DNA of 6,018 bases from Methanobacteriota archaeon (lineage in GTDB: Archaea > Thermoplasmatota > Thermoplasmata > RBG-16-68-12): NCBI GenBank assembly GCA_005879045.1, contig VBLV01000175.1:1-6018 (forward strand), read 5' to 3'. The notes under the pieces were generated by a model. It had not been told where the DNA came from and made no database searches. It worked only from the letters and a program-made list of their open reading frames with translations. Of the stretch, positions 1 through 4,495 are shown piece after piece (position 1 is the first letter of the stretch; every line of letters begins with the position of its first letter). Both the position numbers and the translations under genes were made by a program.

Positions 1-1
1 G

Positions 2-67
2 ACGAAGGACCGCGAGGACATCCGCCGATTCGACATCGCGGAGCTCCTCGAACGGTCGCTCTCGTAG
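2..67 (+). CDS. 3' end of an unidentified gene (partial)
   Basis: An open frame enters from the left edge and ends at TAG 65-67, giving a 21-residue C-terminus that begins TKDREDIRR and ends LLERSLS. It is charged and probably helical. No family can be named from so short a tail. It runs in the same direction as the DoxX gene, with 78 bases between them. The frame is inferred from charge pattern and GC-rich third positions only, so it could be a chance open frame. Confidence 0.4.
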   Translation, partial: TKDREDIRRFDIAELLERSLS

Positions 68-101
68 ACGCCACGGTCACCTCGTCACCCGCCGTGAAAG
101 G

Positions 102-109
102 TTTTTCTA
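102..109 (+). promoter_or_regulatory. weak TATA-like element upstream of the DoxX gene
   Basis: The T-rich run GTTTTTCTA, preceded by GTGAAAG, is the only AT-rich stretch in this otherwise GC-rich gap. It lies about 40 bases before the ATG at 146, which would place a transcript start near 131 with a short leader. The match to an archaeal TATA box is poor, and read-through from the upstream gene is equally possible. Confidence 0.3.
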
Positions 110-131
110 CCGCGGCCGCCAGAGAGGGCCC

Positions 132-138
132 GAGGGGG
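132..138 (+). promoter_or_regulatory. ribosome binding site of the DoxX gene
   Basis: The purine run GAGGGGG ends 7 bases before the ATG at 146, a normal Shine-Dalgarno distance. It supports this ATG as the start. The match to GGAGGTGA is partial. Confidence 0.5.
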
Positions 139-145
139 CAGACCC

Positions 146-544
146 ATGGTCTTCGCTGCATACCCAGATGTCGCGGCTCTCATCGGGCGCGTGGCCCTCG
201 GGGCCTTGTTCTTGGTCCACGGCTGGCCGAAGATCAAGGACGTGAGGAAGCCGATCGGTTTCGTGAAGGGGACCGGGTGGCCCGGCGGAGCGGTGTTCGC
301 GCTCCTGTTCACGTTGCTCGAATTCTTCGGGAGCCTCGCCCTGATCATGGGGTTCCTGACCCAGATCGTAGCCGTTCTCTTCGTCCTGGAAATGACCGCG
401 ACGACGATCTTCTCGAAGACGAAACTGAAGAAGAAGTTCGTCCTCGGATACGAGCTCGACGTGGCGTACGCGGCGTTCGCCCTGGTCCTCGCGTTCCTGG
501 GCCCCGGCGCTTGGTCCCTCGACCATCTCCTTGGCTGGGCCTAG
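146..544 (+). CDS. DoxX family membrane protein
   Basis: A 132-residue, very hydrophobic protein of the DoxX family (small four-helix membrane proteins; some members are quinone-oxidoreductase subunits, most have no known reaction). Likely membrane segments are roughly residues 8-26, 48-68, 69-88 and 103-121. The family hallmark is at the end of helix 1, where RVALGALFLVHGWPKI (about 15-30) matches the usual pattern of small residues followed by HGW-K. A basic cytoplasmic loop, KTKLKKK, lies at 91-97 between helices 3 and 4. Length is normal for the family, and a purine-rich ribosome binding site supports the ATG. The stop TAG (542-544) overlaps the stop of the opposing pterin dehydratase gene. 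The family assignment is firm; the substrate and role cannot be inferred from the neighbours. Confidence 0.85.
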   Translation: MVFAAYPDVAALIGRVALGALFLVHGWPKIKDVRKPIGFVKGTGWPGGAVFALLFTLLEFFGSLALIMGFLTQIVAVLFVLEMTATTIFSKTKLKKKFVLGYELDVAYAAFALVLAFLGPGAWSLDHLLGWA

Positions 545-843
545 AGGCTGTTGATCTTGTTCGCCAGGTCGAAGTCGAGGTTCGTCAAGCCGCCTTTGTC
601 GTGCGTGGTCAGCGTGAGCCGGACCGTCGCCCACGAATTCGCGATGTCCGGATGATGGTTCATCGCCTCCGCGAGCGCGCCCACCTTGTTGATGAACGCG
701 AGCGCCTCGGAGAAATCGCGGAACGTCCAGGTGCGCTCGATCGCCTTGCCCGCGCGAGACCAACCCGGGACCTCGAGGAGTCGGGCCGCGACCTCGTCCT
801 CGGAAAGGAGGGCTCGCCGGGCCACGAATTCGGGAAGGACCAT
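541..843 (-). CDS. pterin-4a-carbinolamine dehydratase (4a-hydroxytetrahydrobiopterin dehydratase)
   Basis: A 100-residue protein of the PCD/DCoH family, which dehydrates 4a-hydroxytetrahydropterin to the quinonoid dihydropterin in the cytosol. In bacteria it recycles the cofactor of aromatic amino acid hydroxylases; in organisms without such enzymes a role in molybdopterin metabolism has been proposed. The active-site motif EAMNHHPDI is at 59-67 with His63-His64-Pro65. It is followed by the third histidine in LTTHDKGGLT (His81) and the conserved Asp90 before the C-terminal helix DLANKI. Length is typical. The open frame continues upstream antisense to the arrestin gene, but homology begins close to this ATG and a promoter lies just before it, so ATG 843 is the likely start. 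No Shine-Dalgarno sequence is visible in the short leader. No hydroxylase gene is in view. Its stop shares CTAG with the DoxX gene. Confidence 0.92.
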   Translation of the reverse strand: MVLPEFVARRALLSEDEVAARLLEVPGWSRAGKAIERTWTFRDFSEALAFINKVGALAEAMNHHPDIANSWATVRLTLTTHDKGGLTNLDFDLANKINSL

Positions 844-870
844 GGCGGGCAAAAGGTTGGCGCCTCGGAA

Positions 871-892
871 GTTAACCTTATTTAAGGTTGAC
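871..892 (-). promoter_or_regulatory. promoter of the pterin dehydratase gene, embedded in an inverted repeat (probable operator)
   Basis: Two 10-base arms, GTTAACCTTA (871-880) and TAAGGTTGAC (883-892), flank a 2-base centre and pair at 9 of 10 positions. Read on the - strand the middle gives TTAAATAA (885-878), a good archaeal TATA box in a GC-rich setting. It is centred about 38 bases from the ATG at 843, so transcription should start near 856 with a leader of roughly 13 bases. Because the dyad is centred on the TATA element, a dimeric regulator bound here would block TBP, which suggests repression. The regulator is not identifiable. Confidence 0.6.
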
Positions 893-923
893 TTGCAGCA
901 CCCGCTCGGGCCGCCGGCATGGC

Positions 924-1748
924 CTATCGCACGATCACGATCGGTGTCTGCGCGATGATGTCGAATCCCCAGGCGATGTCGAGGCCCACTTGGAGGATGT
1001 AGCTGTAATATGAGTATGCCCCGCGGTAGCTCGATGCGACATCCGCGGGAATCGGAATCTCGAACGTGAACGGCACGCCGACGCGGATCTGCTCCATCGG
1101 CACGGACACCTCCGTGCGGTACGTCTCCGTCGTCTCCTGCTGGCCGTCCGCCTTCGCCCATTCGCCGCCGAGGAGCCGGGTGTACACCCGGCGAATCCGG
1201 GCGTTCTCGGTGCGGCTCAGCGTGATCCGGCAACCGATGAGCTCGCGGGCGAAGAACCGGTCGCCGTCCAGCTCCACGTAGACTTCGGGGCCTTGGCCGC
1301 CGGACCGGAACCGGACGGGCTGGGCGAACGTGCGGACGCTCGGGCGGTCGTAGAACACGTAAATCTCCGTCGTCCACACGGTGTCGAGCCAGAGGGGCAC
1401 GTCGAGTCGCGCGCTCAAGATGTACTTCACGCTCGCGTGCCGGCCTGCGTACGAAGGGAGGGCGTGCGCCGGAATCTGGAACTGGAAGGGATACCGGTAC
1501 GTCCCGGGCGGGATCGACTCCTCACCGCGCACCGGGAGGCGCCATTGCACGACGGTGGCCTTCGATCGATACGTGACGGTCGTCTTCCCGGCGCTCCGCG
1601 TGATGACGGTCTCCTCGGTGCCGGTGAAGTCGACGTACAGCCCGCGGCTCGAGACCTCCCGCGTCGTCTCGATGACGACCGTGCCCTCAATCACTTCGCC
1701 CGTGAAGTACGAGGTCCGAGGCAGCTCGACGGCGATTTCCCGGGGCGT
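924..1748 (-). CDS. arrestin-fold protein (two tandem arrestin-like domains)
   Basis: About 274 residues if started at the near-cognate ACG at 1748; the first canonical in-frame start is GTG 1694 (256 residues). Homology favours the longer form: the upstream frame reads REIAVELPRTSYFTGEVIEG, the opening strand of an arrestin N-domain with its Y-x-x-GE-x-I-x-G turn. Numbering on the long form, domain 1 spans about 1-135 and carries PPGTYRYPFQFQIP (80-93) then SYAGRHASVKYILSARLDV (99-117). Domain 2 (about 150-274) repeats this as GVPFTFEIPIP and SSYRGAYSYYSYILQVGLD. These are the family's paired 'soluble-to-strand' signatures. There is no signal peptide or membrane helix, so the protein is probably cytosolic. 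Prokaryotic arrestin-fold proteins (Spo0M-like, Vps26-like) are thought to be protein-binding scaffolds; the partner here is unknown. The gene follows the zinc-ribbon membrane protein by 24 bases. The fold is confident; the start codon is not. Confidence 0.75.
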   Translation of the reverse strand, partial: TPREIAVELPRTSYFTGEVIEGTVVIETTREVSSRGLYVDFTGTEETVITRSAGKTTVTYRSKATVVQWRLPVRGEESIPPGTYRYPFQFQIPAHALPSYAGRHASVKYILSARLDVPLWLDTVWTTEIYVFYDRPSVRTFAQPVRFRSGGQGPEVYVELDGDRFFARELIGCRITLSRTENARIRRVYTRLLGGEWAKADGQQETTETYRTEVSVPMEQIRVGVPFTFEIPIPADVASSYRGAYSYYSYILQVGLDIAWGFDIIAQTPIVIVR

Positions 1749-1752
1749 CGAC

Positions 1753-1759
1753 TCACCTC
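1753..1759 (-). promoter_or_regulatory. strong ribosome binding site before the arrestin gene, with a three-codon mini-ORF
   Basis: GAGGTGA on the - strand (1759-1753) complements the 16S tail well. It overlaps the TGA (1760-1758) of a tiny frame ATG CCG ATC TGA starting at 1769. No ATG, GTG or TTG follows in frame at a usable distance; the codon 4 bases downstream is ACG (1748-1746). The position of this site is the main evidence for initiation near 1748 rather than at GTG 1694, nearly 60 bases further on. Confidence 0.55.
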
Positions 1760-1772
1760 AGATCGGCATGCC

Positions 1773-2186
1773 TCACCGGACGAGGAACCGCGTGCCGCAA
1801 TAGGAACAGGTCGCGATGCCGAAACGGTCCACGTTCGTCGGCGGTCCGCCGCAGTTCGGACAGCTCAGGGCCACGGGGCCTTGCTGGCCCGCGGGGACCA
1901 TCGGCTGCTGGATCGGCGGCGGGGGCGGGATCGTTCGCCGGCTCGAGGCCGACGACAGTGCGATGATGATGAAGATGATGACGAACAGGAACGGCACGCA
2001 GAGGAACGGCGCGAACCCGAGTGGGAAGAACGTCGAGGAGCCGGCGAGGGAGAATGCGATGACCGAAACGGCCAGGATCACGACCACGACGGCGAGGACG
2101 AGGCCGATGACCAAGGTGTTGGGCGGCGCACGGCCGGGAGCCGGAGCGCGATACCACCCCGCCGGCGGGGGAGGCGGCTGGGCCAC
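1773..2186 (-). CDS. zinc-ribbon membrane protein, proline-rich (hypothetical)
   Basis: A 137-residue protein from GTG 2186; no other start lies in frame upstream. Order of parts: a proline-rich N-terminus (AQPPPPPAGWYRAPAPGRAPP, about 2-22), a membrane helix at about 24-47, a short loop, a second helix at about 58-80 rich in Phe and Ile, another proline run (PPPPP, about 87-91), and a C-terminal zinc ribbon with Cys109, Cys112, Cys127 and Cys130 (CPNCGG ... CSYCG). With two helices both termini should face the same side, most likely the cytoplasm, leaving the ribbon free to bind a partner. Proteins of this layout are common and uncharacterised in archaea. It starts 49 bases after etfA and ends 24 bases before the arrestin gene, so joint action with the arrestin-fold protein at the membrane is a reasonable inference. 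A GGAG lies only 2 bases before the GTG, closer than usual. Confidence 0.75.
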   Translation of the reverse strand: MAQPPPPPAGWYRAPAPGRAPPNTLVIGLVLAVVVVILAVSVIAFSLAGSSTFFPLGFAPFLCVPFLFVIIFIIIALSSASSRRTIPPPPPIQQPMVPAGQQGPVALSCPNCGGPPTNVDRFGIATCSYCGTRFLVR

Positions 2187-2235
2187 GTCTCCGAATTGGG
2201 CGAGTCTTAGATGAAGGCTCCGGGACGCCGGGCCA

Positions 2236-3204
2236 TCAACTCTTGAGCTCTTTCAGCGTCGCGGGCAGGAGCTTCAGGACATCTGCCACAATCCCGACGT
2301 GCGCGACCTCGAAGATCGGCGCGCTCGGATCCGTGTTGATGGCGATGATCAGGCTTGCGTCCTTCATGCCGGCGACGTGTTGCATCGCGCCGCTGATTCC
2401 ACACGCCACATAGAGCTTCGGCCGAACGGTCTTGCCGCTCTGCCCGACTTGCCTCGTCTTCGGCAGCCAGTCCATGTCCGTGAGCGGTCGGGATGCGCCC
2501 ACGACGCCGCCCAGGGCCTTCGCAAACTCCTCGATGAGGGGAAGGTTCTCCTTCTTCTGGATCCCGCGGCCCGCAGAGACGATGATGTCCGCGCCGGCGA
2601 TGTCGATGTCTTGGACCTGCGGCCGTTCGATCGAGAGGAATCGGGTCCGAACCTTGGATCCGTCGATCCGGACCGTCGTCGAGGTGATGATCCCTCCCGG
2701 TGCAGGCCCGGCGGCTTTCGCGGCCCCAGGTCGGACGGTCGCCACGATCGGCCGGCTCGACGCGATCTCGACCTCGGCTTGGACCTTCTCGTTCAGGAGT
2801 CGGCGCGTGGCCATGATGCGCTCGCCGTCGAACCGCAAGGCGAGGCAGTTCGTGACCAGCGGGAGATCCATCGTGCCGGCGAGTGCGGGGGCCAGGTCGT
2901 AGCCCTGGGACGTGTGCGCCACGAGGATGAGCCGAGGCCTGGTCGACTCGACGATCGACTGAGCGGCCTGACCGTATGCGTCGGGCGTATATTCCGCCAG
3001 GGCCGGATCCTCGGCGAGGAGCACCTCCACGCCATGTCCGGCGAGCGCGTCCGCGAGGGCGCGCACCTTCTCCCCGAACAATGCGACGCGGACGGGACCG
3101 CCCGATCGAGATGCGAGCTCCCGGCCGATGGCGATCACCTCCAAGGTGGACGGCGCGATTCGGCCCTCCAGATGTTCCGCGAAGATCAGCAGGTCGCCCG
3201 CGAT
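2236..3204 (-). CDS. etfA: electron transfer flavoprotein, alpha subunit
   Basis: EtfA holds the FAD of the EtfA-EtfB heterodimer, which takes electrons from flavin dehydrogenases such as acyl-CoA dehydrogenases and passes them on. Numbering on a 322-residue form: N-terminal domain I opens with DLLIFAEHLEGRIAPST (4-20). The C-terminal FAD domain shows SAGRGI (210-215), ASRPLTDMDWLP (237-248), RQVGQSGKTV (251-260), LYVACGISGAMQH (264-276) and IAINTDPSAPIF (287-298), all family signatures. The usual AD-x-GIV-x-D that follows reads AHVGIVAD here. The first canonical in-frame start is TTG 3144, which would remove the first beta strand (302 residues). Homology instead places the start just after a perfect GGAGGTGA, where the codon is ATC (3204-3202). 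It is directly behind etfB, whose TGA lies inside that ribosome binding site, implying translational coupling. The family is certain; the start codon is unresolved. Confidence 0.93.
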   Translation of the reverse strand: MAGDLLIFAEHLEGRIAPSTLEVIAIGRELASRSGGPVRVALFGEKVRALADALAGHGVEVLLAEDPALAEYTPDAYGQAAQSIVESTRPRLILVAHTSQGYDLAPALAGTMDLPLVTNCLALRFDGERIMATRRLLNEKVQAEVEIASSRPIVATVRPGAAKAAGPAPGGIITSTTVRIDGSKVRTRFLSIERPQVQDIDIAGADIIVSAGRGIQKKENLPLIEEFAKALGGVVGASRPLTDMDWLPKTRQVGQSGKTVRPKLYVACGISGAMQHVAGMKDASLIIAINTDPSAPIFEVAHVGIVADVLKLLPATLKELKS

Positions 3205-3208
3205 CGAC

Positions 3209-3216
3209 TCACCTCC
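3209..3216 (-). promoter_or_regulatory. perfect ribosome binding site of etfA overlapping the etfB stop
   Basis: GGAGGTGA (3216-3209, - strand) is a full match to the anti-Shine-Dalgarno consensus and contains the TGA stop of etfB (3211-3209). Four bases later, in the etfA frame, comes ATC at 3204. The site shows where ribosomes should start etfA even though no ATG, GTG or TTG is present in that frame. A GTG (3212-3210) inside it is in another frame and meets TGA after eight codons. Confidence 0.7.
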
Positions 3217-4006
3217 GCGCGAAGCCTTTTTCCCGCAAGAGCTGCGCGAGTGTCTTCGCCTGTTCCTCGACGGTCCCGGTGATCATCTCCGCGTGGCCTT
3301 TCGCGGCGGGCGGCGACAGCCCGCGGACGCCGAACGTGTAGGGAAGGGAGACGGCATCCCACGATGCGAGGCCGAGGGCCGCGGGGGAGAGCTCCTTGAT
3401 TGGCTGGCGAGCCGCCTTCATGATCGCCGGGAGCGGCGCGTACCGCGGCGTGTTCGCGCCGAATTGAATCGTGAGGACGGCGGGGAGGGCCATCGAGTAG
3501 ACTCGCTGCAGTCCGCCTTCCAGTTCACACGCGACCTCGAGGCCGCCGGCTTTCGACTCGACGCGCGTCACGACGCTCGCATGGGCGAGGCCGAGGATCC
3601 CGGCGATGAGCCCCCCGGTCGCCGAGTTCACGAGATCGTCCGACTGCACGCCGGTCAACACGAGGTCGTGAGGCAGCGTGCGGATCGCCGCCGCGAGGAG
3701 ACGCGCGACCTTGCCGACGTCGTACGCAGCCGGCTCGTCAAACGCAATCCGCGTGACCTCGTCGGCCCCTTTCGCGAGCGCCTCACGAAGCATCTGCTCC
3801 GTGCGTTTCGGGCCCGCCGTCAGCGCGATGACCCGGCCGCCCGATTTCTCCTTGAGGCGTACCGCTTCCTCGAGCGCGTACTCGTCCGCGCCGTTCAGCT
3901 TGTAGTTCAGCGCCTCGCGCTTGATGTCCTTCCCGTCCGGCGCAATCTGGAACTGCAGGTCCGGGTTCGGGATCTGCTTCAAGCACACGACGATGTTCAG
4001 GGGCAC
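3209..4006 (-). CDS. etfB: electron transfer flavoprotein, beta subunit
   Basis: A 265-residue EtfB, the partner of EtfA in the cytosolic electron-transfer flavoprotein. EtfB binds AMP in classical ETFs and a second FAD in bifurcating ones; which applies here is not clear from motifs. Signatures in order: MPLNIVVCLKQIPNPD at the N-terminus, NGADEYALEEAVRLKE (38-53), TAGPKRTEQMLREALAKGADEV (63-84), the nucleotide-loop region LTGVQSDDLVNSATGGLIA (117-135), and the family pattern NTPRYAPLPAIMKAARQPI (185-203). Length is normal. The start is GTG 4006; the conserved N-terminal strand begins immediately after it. A TATA element about 29 bases upstream predicts an essentially leaderless transcript. 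Co-transcription with etfA is nearly certain, as the etfB stop lies within the etfA ribosome binding site. No acyl-CoA dehydrogenase, FixC/FixX or ETF-quinone oxidoreductase is in the window. Confidence 0.95.
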   Translation of the reverse strand: MPLNIVVCLKQIPNPDLQFQIAPDGKDIKREALNYKLNGADEYALEEAVRLKEKSGGRVIALTAGPKRTEQMLREALAKGADEVTRIAFDEPAAYDVGKVARLLAAAIRTLPHDLVLTGVQSDDLVNSATGGLIAGILGLAHASVVTRVESKAGGLEVACELEGGLQRVYSMALPAVLTIQFGANTPRYAPLPAIMKAARQPIKELSPAALGLASWDAVSLPYTFGVRGLSPPAAKGHAEMITGTVEEQAKTLAQLLREKGFARR

Positions 4007-4031
4007 GGCGCGCGGCCGTAGAAGAGGACGC

Positions 4032-4038
4032 TATATAA
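4032..4038. promoter_or_regulatory. shared bidirectional TATA box between etfB and the DUF3291-like gene
   Basis: TATATAA on the + strand (4032-4038) contains the palindrome TATATA (4032-4037), so it reads as a TATA box in both directions. Its centre is about 30 bases from ATG 4065 on the + strand and about 29 bases from GTG 4006 on the - strand. With the usual archaeal offset of about 25-27 bases, both transcripts would begin within a few bases of their start codons. Neither gene has a Shine-Dalgarno sequence, which fits leaderless translation. It is the only AT-rich element in the 58-base gap. Confidence 0.7.
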
Positions 4039-4064
4039 TCGTGTCGTGCGATTCGACTCGGCGA

Positions 4065-4460
4065 ATGGTCGACACGCCCTGGCGGTCGCTTCTTCCCTCG
4101 GACCGCGGACGCGAATACCTCGCCCTGCTCTCGTACCTCCCGCTGAAGGGATTTCGCAAGATGCTGACGCTCCAGCGGCAGACCGGCAAGGTCCGCGCGC
4201 AGCTGGCATCGACCCCCGGTCTCGTCGGATATTCGTTCCGCGCGAAGCTGATGAGCCATCGCTTCTGGACCCTCTCCATCTGGGAAGACGAGCGGGCCTT
4301 GACGGCCTTCGTCGGGAGAGATCCGCACCGCGTCACGATGGGCATCCTCGAGCCGTACATGGCCGAGACCGCGTTCACGCGATGGACGATCCGCGGTTCC
4401 GACGTCCCGCCCTCGTGGGACTACGCGATGCATCGAGCCGACGCGACGTCGACGAAATGA
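4065..4460 (+). CDS. DUF3291 / antibiotic-biosynthesis-monooxygenase-like small protein
   Basis: A 131-residue protein resembling the dimeric alpha/beta-barrel (ferredoxin-like) group that includes DUF3291 and the ABM domain. Visible landmarks are a basic helix region (LPLKGFRKMLTLQRQ, 25-39), STPGLVGYSFRAKL (49-62) and the core strand RFWTLSIWEDERAL (66-79). After these come FVGRDPHRVTM (82-92), where the PHR and following helix are typical, then AFTRWTIRGSDVPPSWDYAM at 103-122. Family members are mostly uncharacterised; some relatives are cofactor-free monooxygenases or haem/flavin-linked enzymes, so no reaction is assigned. The frame is open further upstream, but ATG 4065 is chosen because it lies about 30 bases from the TATA box and the family region starts after it. 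A GTG at 4041 is too close to the TATA to be used. It diverges from etfB and converges on gdhA. Confidence 0.75.
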   Translation: MVDTPWRSLLPSDRGREYLALLSYLPLKGFRKMLTLQRQTGKVRAQLASTPGLVGYSFRAKLMSHRFWTLSIWEDERALTAFVGRDPHRVTMGILEPYMAETAFTRWTIRGSDVPPSWDYAMHRADATSTK

Positions 4461-4466
4461 AAGACC

Positions 4467-4486
4467 GGCAGGCCGTCGGGCCTGCC
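4467..4486. terminator. hairpin between convergent genes, likely bidirectional terminator
   Basis: Arms GGCAGGCC (4467-4474) and GGCCTGCC (4479-4486) pair perfectly around a GTCG loop. The hairpin fills most of the 35-base gap between the stops of the DUF3291-like gene (4460) and gdhA (4496). The flank read on the - strand is T-rich (TCTTTCATTTCG); the + flank is only TTCGTGTG. Archaeal termination depends mainly on U-rich tracts, so it may act more as an mRNA 3'-end structure than as an intrinsic terminator. Confidence 0.55.
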
Positions 4487-4495
4487 TTCGTGTGC

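Noticed and set aside
844..1377. Upstream extension of the pterin dehydratase frame to 278 residues
   Set aside because: The extra segment is antisense to the arrestin gene, is Arg/Pro-rich without family likeness, and would span the TATA element placed for a start at 843.
1758..1775. Read-through of two in-frame TGA codons to fuse the zinc-ribbon protein to the arrestin protein
   Set aside because: The two genes are in the same frame, but two stops 15 bases apart would both have to be read. TGA also serves as a normal stop for etfB, etfA and others here, and a ribosome binding site lies between them.
1963..1983. GAT/GAA-rich trinucleotide stretch as a simple repeat
   Set aside because: It is imperfect and fully explained by a run of Ile and Phe codons in the second membrane helix of the zinc-ribbon protein.
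1293..2210. A long + strand open frame rich in Asp, Glu and Arg opposite the zinc-ribbon and arrestin genes
   Set aside because: It is a GC-rich antisense shadow. The acidic run comes from Ile/Phe codons of the membrane helix on the other strand (GATGATGATGAAG repeats), and it matches no family, whereas the - strand frames do.
2187..2235. A separate promoter for the zinc-ribbon gene in the 49-base gap after etfA
   Set aside because: The only AT-richer bases (TTCATCTAA on the - strand) are a poor TATA match and sit too close to GTG 2186, so co-transcription with etfA is simpler.
1748..3215. GAGGTGAGT at two gene starts resembles a eukaryotic 5' splice site
   Set aside because: The same bases are explained by the Shine-Dalgarno sequence GGAGGTGA. 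The genes are compact and uninterrupted, and no matching acceptor or intron is seen.
2299..4021. Long + strand open frames opposite etfA and etfB
   Set aside because: Their composition is that of out-of-frame GC-rich DNA, and the opposite strand carries unambiguous EtfA and EtfB signatures throughout.
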